From the NCBI RefSeq assembly GCF_028610705.1, contig NZ_JAQQWT010000005.1:1-64000 (forward strand): a stretch of 64,000 nt of DNA, in the 5' to 3' direction. The position numbers and the translations under genes are program-made. The notes beneath the pieces are model-generated. The model did not search any database. It saw only the letters and a list, made by a program, of their open reading frames with translations, and had not been told where the DNA came from. This stretch comes from Halalkalibacter alkalisediminis (GTDB lineage Bacteria > Bacillota > Bacilli > Bacillales > Bacillaceae_D). The first letter of the stretch is position 1. Each line of letters starts with the position of its first letter. Below, one piece after another: positions 8,990 through 17,472 of the stretch.

Positions 8990-9106
8990 ATGAGTGAGGA
9001 TTGCGACATTGTTATCGGAATCACCTGGGCAGTTCTGTTGAGTATTCCTCTTTGGATCGTTGTTTTCGGTTGGATTCGGTTGATCGCATCGCTTTTACCT
9101 AGCTAA
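8990..9106 (+). CDS. small single-pass membrane protein (38 residues)
   Basis: The frame starts MSEDCDIVIGITWAVLLSIP and continues LWIVVFGWIRLIASLLPS. It has an excellent Shine-Dalgarno (AAAGGAGG, six bases before ATG), an acidic N-terminus, and a hydrophobic helix with two Trp residues covering most of the length. It is transcribed opposite to its neighbours and followed by a strong bidirectional terminator at 9165-9201. Such short membrane peptides in Bacillus are often stress or sporulation genes, but no family is recognised. Confidence 0.6.
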   Translation: MSEDCDIVIGITWAVLLSIPLWIVVFGWIRLIASLLPS

Positions 9107-9164
9107 ATGAACTTTAATGTTCCTTTCATCATTCTTATTCATCATCCTTCTTTGGTTTTAAACC

Positions 9165-9201
9165 AAAAGGCAAAGTGTGGTTGTGCCGCACTTTGCCTTT
9201 T
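9165..9201. terminator. bidirectional terminator
   Basis: Arms AAAAGGCAAAGTGTGG and CCGCACTTTGCCTTTT pair with one mismatch. A-runs and T-runs on both sides suit the convergent small membrane gene (plus) and protease gene (minus). Confidence 0.85.
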
Positions 9202-9214
9202 CCCCATTCCATTG

Positions 9215-11284
9215 TTATTGCACTAGTAATTGGATCTCCTTATAGACATCCGCACTTATCGCTAGTTCCCCGCCTAATACATGGATTTGCCCGTAATCTA
9301 TATCAACTAAATGGTTTCGAGTTACATCGTGCACGGTGTTTCCTACTAGTATCACACCTGCCTGTTCTTTTGCTGCCAAGGCAGCTCCTGATAGGCCATC
9401 TGGAAAACGTTCGGAGGTTGCTATATAGGCTTTATCGAACGATGGTTCAAAGTATTGAAAGGCTAAGATGTTTGTTTCAAACCTTGTTCTTCCAGCTAAT
9501 CTTTCATGGTTGGGGAGAAGACTTGCTACCTCGTCTGTAATCGCGAGCTCTCCTCCAATGACAAGCGTTTCTTTTACCCCTAAATGTTTCAAAGCTCGTT
9601 CCGTCGCTTTTGGTACCGTTTTGGTATTTGCCAGTAAGACCGGAATTCCCCTTACGCCTGCATAGGAAGCAACGGATAGAGCATCTTGAAACCTAGAATC
9701 ACTGACAATAATGGCATGATAGGATCCATTGGGTGCCACTTTCTTAGAGATCAATTCTGCTGTTTCGTGTGCATTGGCTCCTGCGATTCTCTCTATTTTT
9801 ATTCCCAATTGTTTAATTTGCTGTTCAACCATGGGATCAATGGCAAGATGACCACCAAGAATCATGACCTTTTTCGCACCTAACCTTATGAGTTCATTCT
9901 TCGTAAAGGAATCTAATCGTTTATTCCGTGACAGCAACAATGGTGCATGATATTTTGCAGCTAACGGAACACCTGCTAAGGCGTCTTGAAACCGATCGCC
10001 TCGTGACAAGATCACATATTCTGATTTCTCCCAGCCCTCTTTACTGATCAAAGCTGATGTCTCATATAAATTAATCCCTTCTATCCGAGATACATGAGGC
10101 GCTGGCTGAGTGCGATTGGCATACTTAACGAATCCATGGCCAAACCAACTATCTCTTCCTTTTGGACCTAAATCAAGAGCGAACTCTTGTAGCTTGCTTC
10201 TCAACTCCTTATTGGTTTGTTCTGGGTATTTCTGTTTTAAGAGCGCTAAAATCCCAGTAATATGAGGAGTTGCCGACGAGGTTCCATCAGCCAATGCATA
10301 TTGCCCCTTTAGAAATGTACTTAGAATTTCCACCCCTGGAGCTGAAAACTCGACTTCTTTTCCCGTTGAAGAAAAAGAAGCACGATTCAATTCCTGATCC
10401 ACCGCTGCAACAGCTATGACACTTTCATATTTTGCTAGACTACTTACACTATTATCTGTTCCTTGTGAGTTCCCTGTATTTCCACTCGCCCCTACAATCA
10501 GAATGCCTTTTTCTTCAGCTTGTTTTAATAGGTTCTCTAGTATGTCTGAGGCTTGATTTGTGCCTAAGCTAAAATTGATCATATCCATTTTGTTCGCGAT
10601 CGACCAATCAATCGCCTGCATAATCGACCGTAGGGTACCTACACCATCTTTGTTTAGAGCTTTGACCGCAAACAAATCCGCGCCAGGAGCTACTCCAATC
10701 ACACGATTGTTCGTGTTCTTCGCTCCAATCGTTCCTGCAACGTGAGTCCCATGCCCATTATCATCGGACCATGAAGTCGTATAATCAAGTGTCGATACTC
10801 CACCGATCACATTAAGCTCCGGATGTGCGGCAATGCCCGTGTCCACGACCGCAATTCTAACACCCTTACCCGTTAACCCTTCATCCCACGCCAAACTAGC
10901 TTTAATCGCATGAATATTCCACTGTGACTTTGCGCTTTGAACAACATCATCGTTTAGTTGAGTAGTAGGAACTACATTCATTACCGTGTGTTCTAATGTA
11001 TAAACGCTATTCTCTTCCACATTGGCTATATGAGGACTCTTTTTTAACTGCTCCAGATCTTCCTCTTGAAACACAGCTGCTACTGCTGGAATGGATTCGA
11101 ATTGATGTTCAATTTCATGAGCTAACTCGCTAATGAACTGCTTCCCTTCCTCTGTGTTATACACAACAATGACTTCTTTACCCGTTTTATCTTGAGAAAA
11201 TCCGTACGGCATCGCTGTTAACTGAACCACACAAATAATCAGTAAAGCCATTATCCATTTATATGTAGATCTAGTAAAAACCAT
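9215..11284 (-). CDS. subtilisin-like serine protease with cell-wall-binding CWB2 repeats
   Basis: About 689 residues: signal peptide (1-~30, ending GFSQD), Inhibitor_I9-type propeptide (EVIVVYNTEEGKQFISEL onward), S8 catalytic domain and three C-terminal CWB2 (cell wall binding repeat 2) domains from ~residue 410. The catalytic triad is visible: Asp in AVVDTGIAAHP (~146), His in NGHGTHVAGT (~178), Ser in GTSSATPHITG (~333); the oxyanion Asn lies in GASGNTGN. CWB2 repeats begin RIEGINLYETSALIS, RIAGANAHETAELIS and RLAGRTRFETNILA and hold the protein to anionic wall polymer. An extracellular wall-associated protease, similar in layout to B. subtilis Vpr/WprA-type or clostridial Cwp proteins. 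A TTG three bases upstream has slightly better spacing from AAAGGAGA, so the start may be 11287. Confidence 0.92.
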   Translation of the reverse strand: MVFTRSTYKWIMALLIICVVQLTAMPYGFSQDKTGKEVIVVYNTEEGKQFISELAHEIEHQFESIPAVAAVFQEEDLEQLKKSPHIANVEENSVYTLEHTVMNVVPTTQLNDDVVQSAKSQWNIHAIKASLAWDEGLTGKGVRIAVVDTGIAAHPELNVIGGVSTLDYTTSWSDDNGHGTHVAGTIGAKNTNNRVIGVAPGADLFAVKALNKDGVGTLRSIMQAIDWSIANKMDMINFSLGTNQASDILENLLKQAEEKGILIVGASGNTGNSQGTDNSVSSLAKYESVIAVAAVDQELNRASFSSTGKEVEFSAPGVEILSTFLKGQYALADGTSSATPHITGILALLKQKYPEQTNKELRSKLQEFALDLGPKGRDSWFGHGFVKYANRTQPAPHVSRIEGINLYETSALISKEGWEKSEYVILSRGDRFQDALAGVPLAAKYHAPLLLSRNKRLDSFTKNELIRLGAKKVMILGGHLAIDPMVEQQIKQLGIKIERIAGANAHETAELISKKVAPNGSYHAIIVSDSRFQDALSVASYAGVRGIPVLLANTKTVPKATERALKHLGVKETLVIGGELAITDEVASLLPNHERLAGRTRFETNILAFQYFEPSFDKAYIATSERFPDGLSGAALAAKEQAGVILVGNTVHDVTRNHLVDIDYGQIHVLGGELAISADVYKEIQLLVQ

Positions 11285-11434
11285 CAATGTTCTTATCTCC
11301 TTTTAGAATCCGATATGTATTCAAAACGATCAAACATCCTATTCTTGTATTATATCCTATATATGTAAGGGATTTAAGAAGAAATCATGATTAATAGAGT
11401 TTCCTTTTATTTTCACAACTATAGTCATAGAGAG

Positions 11435-11670
11435 GCCATTGAAAAAGGTACGGTTTCACCTTTTTCAACGGTCTTTAAGCAATGAGTGGAACCGTTGCTT
11501 TGTCTTAAACCTGCTATGAGTGGGTTTCTCAATCCGCAGGCGCGCAACGTGTGGAGCCATTGCTGCTTCCTCGAATCGGCTTAAAGGGATTTTTTCAGTG
11601 CCCTCATAGATTTACGGGGGACTTCTTGGGGCTACGACTCAAAAGATGTGAGGTCACCTTTTGAGTCAGC
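11435..11670. repeat. structured intergenic element with two hairpins
   Basis: The left hairpin (11436-11471) pairs CCATTGAAAAAGGT with ACCTTTTTCAACGG. The right hairpin (11636-11667) pairs GACTCAAAAG with CTTTTGAGTC and lies just after the LTA-synthase stop codon. Between them is a GC-richer, gene-free stretch. The left hairpin is related to the one at 54212-54250 (arm GGCACTGAAAGAAGT), in opposite orientation, and TTTTTTCAGTGCCC recurs at 11590-11603. I recall similar sequence between genes in other Bacillaceae. It may be a decayed mobile element end or a terminator module. Confidence 0.5.
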
Positions 11671-11672
11671 CT

Positions 11673-13751
11673 CTATTCATTTTCTGTTTTAAATAACAAA
11701 TCTAAACTATATTGGTGTCCAACCAATAAATCGTACTGAAGCAGTTGATATTCCTTCAAGAGCTCTTCTTGTTCTGGAGTGAGCTCTAACAGTTCCTGTC
11801 CTTTTGGATCCACCTTAACGGTTGGAGCTAACCCCGATATCTCGTCTCTGATTTTTACCAAAAACTGATAATAGGGAGGTAAATCCAAGTTTAATAACTC
11901 AAATACGGTGGGGCCGAGAAACGAAGCACTGATCGTATGTAGCTCTCTTCGTTCAACATCTACATTGGAGTAAATAAATAAAGGGGTTTCATGAAAGCTT
12001 CGGTAATCTTCTTCCTCTTCATGTACGTCTCCATAATTTAGTTCCTTGTAAACCGCTTTGTCCTCCCCTAAAATCGGGAGGTGATCTCCCCAAAAAACAA
12101 CAACGGTTGGTTCCTCAAAATCCGAAACAAAGTCGACTAATTTTTTGGTTGCCGCATCGGCTTGCTTAATGCCTTCTGCATAAACTTCTAATTCTAACGT
12201 AAGCTCATCACTGATTCCGCTCACTTCAATTGTATTTTCTTCATAACGTTTTGTTCCATACGGAAAGTGGTTTTGCATAGTGACAGCATGGACAAACATA
12301 GGCTGCTCGCTTTCTTCTAAAAGCATCACAATTTCATCGGTTACCGACTCATCGCCAATATAAGACCCAGACTTCTCCTTGTGCTTCATTTCATCTATGC
12401 TGATAAAGGTATCAAACCCAAATGCTTGGTACACCCTCGTTCGTTTGTAAAAAGCTTTGTTGTAAGGATGGAGGGCAATCGTTCGATATTCTTTTTCCTT
12501 TAAAATACTTGCAAGTGAAGGCACCCTTGCCTTGCTATCAATAAATTGTTGATAAGGCATCGCACCTGATTGTAGGGCACTCATCGAAAATCCAGTTAAC
12601 GCTTCATACTCTACATTGGCTGTTTGTCCACCGAAGCTCGGAGATAAGACAGACCCTGATGTGTGTTCGGCCATATAATTCCGCACATTCGGCATCGGGT
12701 CCTCACTGAAGGAGACGTCGAGCTTTGTTGGATCCCAAAAGGTCTCATTCATGACAAAGATGATATTCGGTCGCGCGTATCGTTCATCACTAAAACTCGC
12801 CGGTGTCGCTCCCCCTTCATTTAGAATCGCTTGGACCATTTCCTCTACCCGCTTTTGACTGTAATTCTCTGGTTTTTCAAACGTTTCATGATTTAAATTG
12901 GAGAGATACCCAAAAACAAATCCATTGTTGCTATAATTTTTTAGTTGGTTCCAACGAACGATCTCCAAATGATTCTCTTCCACAATCTCACCCATAAACG
13001 TAGTTGGATGGTAGGTGATCGAATAGACCATAAATAAGGCAAACATACTTGCTGCAGCCCTGCTCACTAAATGGATCTTGACTTCTTGTAGCCATTTATA
13101 AACCAAAACCACCATCATAACCACTGTTCCCAAGAAGACCATAGACATCGGAGAAAAATAGCCAACAACCATCTTTAACACATCTGTAAAATGAGCCGTC
13201 TGGGTAAAGTCAGATGGGTAAAGCGGTTCACCTAAAAATTTAAGCTTATTCCCATGCAAAACGCCCATCGTCAACACAAATGCCGATAAAAGGATGGAAC
13301 TGATATAGAGCCTGCCTATTAAGGCGAATAGAAACAACCCCATACAAAACAAGTAAAAAGACCCTAATAGAAACAACCGAGTTTTAACCTGAATCCAGTC
13401 AATGGTCCCTGAAACTCCCCTTGAACCTTGAAAATACTCCAACGCAAAATTCAGAAGCACTGCTAGTAAAAGTAGACATGTGATACTATAGGTTTTTTTT
13501 ATCCAAATTTCGTACTTAGGGTTTTCCAATAACCTCAACACTACGTTAATCTGAAACTGGCTGAAGATCATGACGTAACCCCAAATAAGAAAGGTTATAA
13601 GCAAAAAGATTCTCGTATTCAGTTGAATCCAGTCGATGATCGCATCCACATTTAGTTGGAATAACAGCCCTAACACTATACTAGTGATGAGCAAGGCTAT
13701 CATGACATTGGCTATGAAAACAATTATCCAAGAATTTACGTTTTTTTTCAT
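11673..13751 (-). CDS. LTA-synthase-family phosphoglycerol transferase
   Basis: A 692-residue membrane enzyme with an N-terminal multi-pass region (six or more helices, to ~residue 250) and an extracellular sulfatase-fold domain. Expected LtaS-type residues are present: the metal-binding Glu in FVMNETFWDP (~333), the nucleophile Thr in GGQTANVEYEALTG (~376) and VVVFWGDHLPILG (~555). The family moves glycerol phosphate from phosphatidylglycerol to teichoic acid or glycolipids. The membrane part holds an internal duplication: IIDWIQLNTRIFLLITFLIW (~38) and TIDWIQVKTRLFLLGSFYLF (~115). The C-terminal tail after the fold (~60 residues, Glu/Leu rich) is extra to LtaS. It fits the envelope-gene neighbourhood. 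The exact polymer product is unknown. ATG start is supported by an upstream GGAGCG-like site. Confidence 0.9.
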   Translation of the reverse strand: MKKNVNSWIIVFIANVMIALLITSIVLGLLFQLNVDAIIDWIQLNTRIFLLITFLIWGYVMIFSQFQINVVLRLLENPKYEIWIKKTYSITCLLLLAVLLNFALEYFQGSRGVSGTIDWIQVKTRLFLLGSFYLFCMGLFLFALIGRLYISSILLSAFVLTMGVLHGNKLKFLGEPLYPSDFTQTAHFTDVLKMVVGYFSPMSMVFLGTVVMMVVLVYKWLQEVKIHLVSRAAASMFALFMVYSITYHPTTFMGEIVEENHLEIVRWNQLKNYSNNGFVFGYLSNLNHETFEKPENYSQKRVEEMVQAILNEGGATPASFSDERYARPNIIFVMNETFWDPTKLDVSFSEDPMPNVRNYMAEHTSGSVLSPSFGGQTANVEYEALTGFSMSALQSGAMPYQQFIDSKARVPSLASILKEKEYRTIALHPYNKAFYKRTRVYQAFGFDTFISIDEMKHKEKSGSYIGDESVTDEIVMLLEESEQPMFVHAVTMQNHFPYGTKRYEENTIEVSGISDELTLELEVYAEGIKQADAATKKLVDFVSDFEEPTVVVFWGDHLPILGEDKAVYKELNYGDVHEEEEDYRSFHETPLFIYSNVDVERRELHTISASFLGPTVFELLNLDLPPYYQFLVKIRDEISGLAPTVKVDPKGQELLELTPEQEELLKEYQLLQYDLLVGHQYSLDLLFKTENE

Positions 13752-14002
13752 GCTACGCTCCTAAGTTTATTCGAGTGGAACCAGCTCTAGCTCCTCCCCA
13801 TTCATATGAATTTCATAAAATGCCTCCAACATGATTAGTATGAACAAAAAAGGAGAAAAAATTTCCCAAATGTTCCTTATTGCTCTAAAACGACCGAACG
13901 GATTTATTATTGAAGATAAGGTTTAGACAAATTTATCGCAAAAAAGAACGTATTGTATGATAATTATGAGTGTGTGTTATTGAATTAGGTGAGGTTTAGA
14001 GG

Positions 14003-14215
14003 ATGAAGGGGGAGAGGAACTTGTTGATTGGTCGCATATTAAATGCATTAGGTGTCCTTTTTATTTTTTATTGTGGAATTATGCTAGTAACTACATTTTT
14101 TACTGATAGAGGAAACTTTGATATGATGACGATTGGTTTCTTTGGTTTACTTAATGGTTTTATCGCTATGGAGGTTGGCCATATCGTCATAAGGTTACAT
14201 TATAAAGACGTTTAG
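14003..14215 (+). CDS. small two-helix membrane protein (70 residues)
   Basis: The product has two hydrophobic helices (GRILNALGVLFIFYCGIML and MTIGFFGLLNGFIAMEVGHI) joined by TTFFTDRGNFDM and ends in a basic tail, RLHYKDV. GGTGAGG eight bases before the ATG is a good ribosome binding site. It sits alone on the plus strand between two minus-strand envelope genes, with a hairpin terminator 60 bp downstream. No family recognised. Confidence 0.65.
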   Translation: MKGERNLLIGRILNALGVLFIFYCGIMLVTTFFTDRGNFDMMTIGFFGLLNGFIAMEVGHIVIRLHYKDV

Positions 14216-14275
14216 GAAGTGACCATAACCTTTTGCGCGAACAGTAACCGTTTATACGAAAATGGTCTAACAAAA

Positions 14276-14306
14276 AACCATTTCTCGCTAAATGGAGAAA
14301 TGGGTT
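14276..14306 (+). terminator. terminator-like hairpin after the small membrane gene
   Basis: Arms AACCATTTCTC and GAGAAATGGGTT with an 8-nt loop, followed by CGTTCTTGG. The T-run is short. Confidence 0.55.
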
Positions 14307-14388
14307 CGTTCTTGGTCATGCTGCATTGTTTTAAAATAATAGGTATGAAAACTAACTGGTGGTCCTTCTAAGTCATAGAGGAATATAG

Positions 14389-15495
14389 CTACTCTGTTAA
14401 ATACCTCTCTGTATGCTCGATTGTTTCCGTATAGGTCCCACCCATAATGGGATTGATATCCGTTTCTGCGAACGGATACACTCGGTACGTTCCTTGTTCG
14501 ACTAAAGTCGGTTCTATATGAGGAGTGTGTATATCAATCGATACATCGTCGCCCTTTGTCGTCTTCGTCACTTCGACCGTAGCCACCCCACCAATATCTG
14601 TTAGCCCAAAATCTTGGGAAGAGATGAAATTGCCAAGTGAATAAAACACCGTTGTCTCATGACCGGATTCCTGCTCGATGACCTCAATTGGCTGCAATAC
14701 ATGTGGATGATGTCCAAAAATGATATCGACACCAGCCTCTGACAGCTGCTCAGCTAACTCGCGTTGTTCCTCATTCGGTTCATTTTCATATTCCGCTCCC
14801 CAGTGCATATGCACAATGAGGACATCTACTTGCGCGCGGAGTCTCTCTATATCCTTGTCCATTCGCTCCGGATCGATTAAAGCCACCATATCTTCATGGC
14901 CAGCAGGAATCGGAATTCCATTTGTTCCATACGTATAGGCCAACACCCCAATAGTAACGTCGTCAACGGTGACGATGCGCTCTCTCTCCCGGTCTTTTGT
15001 ATCTCGGTAAACGCCCACATACTCCATGTTGATTTCATCATAATAATCTAACGCACTTTCCACCGCTTCTACGCCTCGATCAAGCGTATGGTTATTCGCT
15101 CCAATCACCATATCAATACCAACTGTTTGCAAATTGCTAGCAATTTCATGAGGGCTATTAAAATTAGGATAGGTAGAAAGCCCAAGCTCGACTCCACCTG
15201 GCATCGACTCTTGATTCGCCATCATAAAATCGGGAGCTTGTAACAGTGGTTCGACTCGTTCAAGCATCGGTAAAAAGTCATAGCCGTCCTCCGTCTGTGC
15301 CTTTTTATACACGCGACTATGTAAAAGAACATCTCCAATAGAACCAATCGTAATATTGACTTCCTCTTCCTCTATTTCAATCATTTCTGCATCGATTAAA
15401 GGTGGATCAACCATCTCTTTCACTGCTTCTTCTTGTTCCTGCTGACAAGCTGTGAAAGTCACCATTAAGATCAAAAACATTAACATTCGCTTCAT
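14389..15495 (-). CDS. CapA-family lipoprotein (metallophosphatase-like), copy 2
   Basis: A 368-residue lipoprotein: signal MKRMLMFLILMVTFTAC (Cys17), acidic linker (IDAEMIEIEEEEV), then a CapA domain with GSIGDVLLHSRVYKK, ANQESMPGGVELGLSTYP, GANNHTLDRG, HMHWGAEYENEPNEEQR and FGHHPHVLQPIEV. It matches copy 1 at 6689-7807 along its whole length, including linker position, and differs mainly in the linker and last 40 residues. The two copies are ~7 kb apart in the same orientation, flanking the protease and LTA-synthase genes, so they arose by duplication and diverged. The upstream AAAAGGAG suits the ATG. Same functional caveat as copy 1. Confidence 0.88.
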   Translation of the reverse strand: MKRMLMFLILMVTFTACQQEQEEAVKEMVDPPLIDAEMIEIEEEEVNITIGSIGDVLLHSRVYKKAQTEDGYDFLPMLERVEPLLQAPDFMMANQESMPGGVELGLSTYPNFNSPHEIASNLQTVGIDMVIGANNHTLDRGVEAVESALDYYDEINMEYVGVYRDTKDRERERIVTVDDVTIGVLAYTYGTNGIPIPAGHEDMVALIDPERMDKDIERLRAQVDVLIVHMHWGAEYENEPNEEQRELAEQLSEAGVDIIFGHHPHVLQPIEVIEQESGHETTVFYSLGNFISSQDFGLTDIGGVATVEVTKTTKGDDVSIDIHTPHIEPTLVEQGTYRVYPFAETDINPIMGGTYTETIEHTERYLTE

Positions 15496-15604
15496 AAAAC
15501 GACAACTCCTTTTCCAACTGTCAGAATTGCATCCATTATACTCTATTAAACGTTCTTATTATATAAGATTCGACAATTTTCCAGGAAATAATCATAATCC
15601 TACA

Positions 15605-15639
15605 TTAAAAAGGGAAGTGACGTTTATTCGTCACTTCCC
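15605..15639 (-). terminator. terminator overlapping the end of a coding region
   Basis: Perfect 11-bp arms (GGGAAGTGACG / CGTCACTTCCC) around a 6-nt loop, followed on the minus strand by TTTTTAATG. The stop codon of the gene at 15624-16190 lies in the loop, so the last codons form the 5' arm. Confidence 0.85.
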
Positions 15640-16190
15640 ACGCGATTAAGTAGTTTTTCAACCGTTTTTTTAGCTGAGCCATTCCAAGAAGAAATTCTCG
15701 CAGCATTGAACGTTTTTTTCTGCTTATCATTGTAAATGGTATCTACATCGTGAATAATCCTATGTGAATATAAGAGGGCGGTATGATCATGACTATCAGC
15801 TGCATAACGAGTAATATGAACAAAATTTTTAAGGTCTTCTTTTACTGTCTCTTCGGCAAAATCTAGAGCTCTCTCCACTTGATTGGCTTCCGACTGCAAT
15901 TCCTTTTTTATCTTTTCCCAATCAGCACTAGATGCGTCTCGATACTTTTCATGGTTCCCGTAACCAGTAATGTTATTTAATAAATGATGTGTATCGCTTA
16001 TGATTTCATGTACGACTGCTTTGTTTTCCACCTGTTCAGTCTCAGCTTGACGATGGACCATTGCCGCTTCCTCGATCTCTTCTATTTCGGAAATCACTTC
16101 CGCTTCTTCTATTTGCTCATTAGAAAAGATAAAGATAGAGCCAACTGCAAGGATACATGCAATGGAAGCGAGTATGATTTTTTTTCGCAT
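15624..16190 (-). CDS. secreted/anchored helical protein of unknown function
   Basis: About 188 residues. The N-terminus MRKKIILASIACILAVGSIF is a membrane anchor or signal peptide. Residues ~24-50 are Glu-rich and may form a coiled coil; the rest is predicted helical with conserved-looking VHEIISDTHHLLNNITGYG, ALDFAEETVKEDLKNFVHIT, SHRIIHDVDTIYN and SSWNGSAKKTVEKLL. A longer frame runs to 16238, but GGGAGAGAGGAAGC precedes the ATG at 16190, which is therefore chosen. I do not recognise the family; histidine-rich positions suggest metal binding, which is speculative. Confidence 0.68.
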   Translation of the reverse strand: MRKKIILASIACILAVGSIFIFSNEQIEEAEVISEIEEIEEAAMVHRQAETEQVENKAVVHEIISDTHHLLNNITGYGNHEKYRDASSADWEKIKKELQSEANQVERALDFAEETVKEDLKNFVHITRYAADSHDHTALLYSHRIIHDVDTIYNDKQKKTFNAARISSWNGSAKKTVEKLLNRVGSDE

Positions 16191-16356
16191 GCTTCCTCTC
16201 TCCCTTGTAATGATTTCCCTATTATAACTATAACACATTTTATCCTATGTCTTTCGTATGATTCCAACTTTGTGCTGTGAACGGACTAACATACATAAAC
16301 TCGCTTCCTTCCGCTAAAAATATCCTTAACCTTTCACAAAGGAGTGAGTTCTTCGT

Positions 16357-16479
16357 ATGAGCAAACGTTCCAAGTCAAAGCGCAACATGATCAAGAGCAA
16401 AGATGCCGTACAGCCGAGTAACGGCGAAGAAAGAATTACGATTTCTAAATCGAATCGAGAGCTGCAGGATCGCGAATAG
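16357..16479 (+). CDS. small basic protein (40 residues)
   Basis: The frame begins MSKRSKSKRNMIKSKDAVQP and ends TISKSNRELQDRE. A strong AAAGGAGTGAG site lies eight bases upstream. The N-terminal half is very basic and Ser/Lys rich, the C-terminal half charged; there is no hydrophobic segment. Size and composition resemble small spore or nucleic-acid-binding proteins of Bacillus, but I cannot match it to a named Ssp family. It is alone on the plus strand; a hairpin at 16718-16750 may end it. Confidence 0.6.
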   Translation: MSKRSKSKRNMIKSKDAVQPSNGEERITISKSNRELQDRE

Positions 16480-16480
16480 G

Positions 16481-16512
16481 GTTGAGATGAGTTGAGTTGA
16501 GTTGAGATGAGG
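16481..16512. repeat. 5-bp microsatellite (GTTGA)n
   Basis: Six or so copies of GTTGA, two changed to GATGA, follow the stop codon of the small basic gene. The surrounding 16480-16700 shows no gene. Confidence 0.7.
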
Positions 16513-16717
16513 CGGTTGCGAGCTGGTGCTCGGCCGTCTTTTTGGTGGTGGTGGGTTGGTAGGCTTGGTTGAGTGGTGCTGTTGGACTGCAAATCGAGCG
16601 CCCCCCTCATTTTTACGTGGCCACCAATTCCATTCTTCCATTACGACTTTGAAAAGTTTGATAATCGCTAACTAAACGCCAGTCATGAGTACCTGATCAC
16701 GCTATCGCACCAAAAAA

Positions 16718-16750
16718 GAGCTTGCGTGAAGCAAGTTCTCCTCCTTTTTC
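16718..16750 (+). terminator. terminator-like hairpin
   Basis: GAGCTTGC pairs with GCAAGTTCTC (one bulge) over a GTGAA loop and is followed by CTCCTTTTTC. It may end transcription from the small basic gene. Confidence 0.5.
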
Positions 16751-16760
16751 ATTACAAAAA

Positions 16761-16812
16761 AAAGAGTGACTTATCAAAGACCATTGTTCGTCTTTCTTGT
16801 AAGTCACTCTTT
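16761..16812. terminator. long bidirectional hairpin terminator
   Basis: Outer arms AAAGAGTGACTTA and TAAGTCACTCTTT pair perfectly, with an inner CAAAGAC/GTCTTTC extension. A-run on the left and T-run on the right suit termination of the minus-strand SinR-like gene. Confidence 0.75.
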
Positions 16813-16853
16813 ATCAACCATGTTCTCTAGTACTCCACCTAAAGCTTTATTCC

Positions 16854-17228
16854 TCAACTTATTTTCTCATCAAACCTTTCAAAGTAGTAAGCACTCGACT
16901 TTTGCAACGGTGTCGATTCGGGATTTAGCTTTTTAACAAATTGAATAAATTGGATATAGTCCTCTGTTGACATTCCTGCTTCTAGCGCGTCGATCACCAA
17001 ATCATCCCAAACGGGGTCCGTAGCTTCTGATGAGCATTCGCTTATCAATGTGTCCATTGATACATCTAAAGCTGAGGTGATCTTTTCTAATACTTCTATC
17101 GTAGGAGTTAGATGAATTTTTCTTTCAATGGAAAGGAGATAGGACTTATCTATACCTGTATGCTCTGCGAGTTCTGAGAGAGAAAACCCTTTTTCTATGC
17201 GATATTTTCTAACCATTTCACCAATCAT
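16854..17228 (-). CDS. SinR-like transcriptional repressor
   Basis: A 124-residue regulator closely resembling SinR over its length. Residues 1-65 form the XRE/Cro-type HTH (MIGEMVRKYRIEKGFSLSEL, then KSYLLSIERKI) and ~75-105 a Sin multimerisation segment (WDDLVIDALEAGMSTEDYIQF). SinR represses biofilm matrix genes and is countered by SinI. No sinI-like gene adjoins it, so this may be a SinR paralogue (SlrR/SinR type) rather than SinR itself. The C-terminal ~20 residues after the dimerisation helices are extra. The start has AGGTGAACAG upstream. Targets cannot be read from the window. Confidence 0.85.
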   Translation of the reverse strand: MIGEMVRKYRIEKGFSLSELAEHTGIDKSYLLSIERKIHLTPTIEVLEKITSALDVSMDTLISECSSEATDPVWDDLVIDALEAGMSTEDYIQFIQFVKKLNPESTPLQKSSAYYFERFDEKIS

Positions 17229-17472
17229 GTCTGTTCACCTTCACTTTTAGTCATTTCGTGTTCTCTTTTTCTACCTATACGTGACTATCCCACTTTTTGA
17301 GGGGGTCTTTTGAGTGAAAGATAAAAAAAATAATATCTTTAGACTGATTCGCTCTTCATTATACCTAATAGTCGGAGGACGATCGATTCACAAAAGCTGC
17401 TGATGACGAAATTCAGTTATCCACATAACACTCTTTTTTCCACAAATTATCCCCAATTAGTGAATAATTTCC

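Noticed and set aside
16326-16641. Minus-strand ORFs of 88-94 residues
   Set aside because: Run antisense to the small basic gene with its strong ribosome site; Ser/Thr/Pro composition reflects the GTTGA microsatellite.
17418-17426. DnaA box TTATCCACA with other TTATCCAC-like sites nearby
   Set aside because: A few boxes without dnaA, dnaN or an AT-rich unwinding element do not make an origin.
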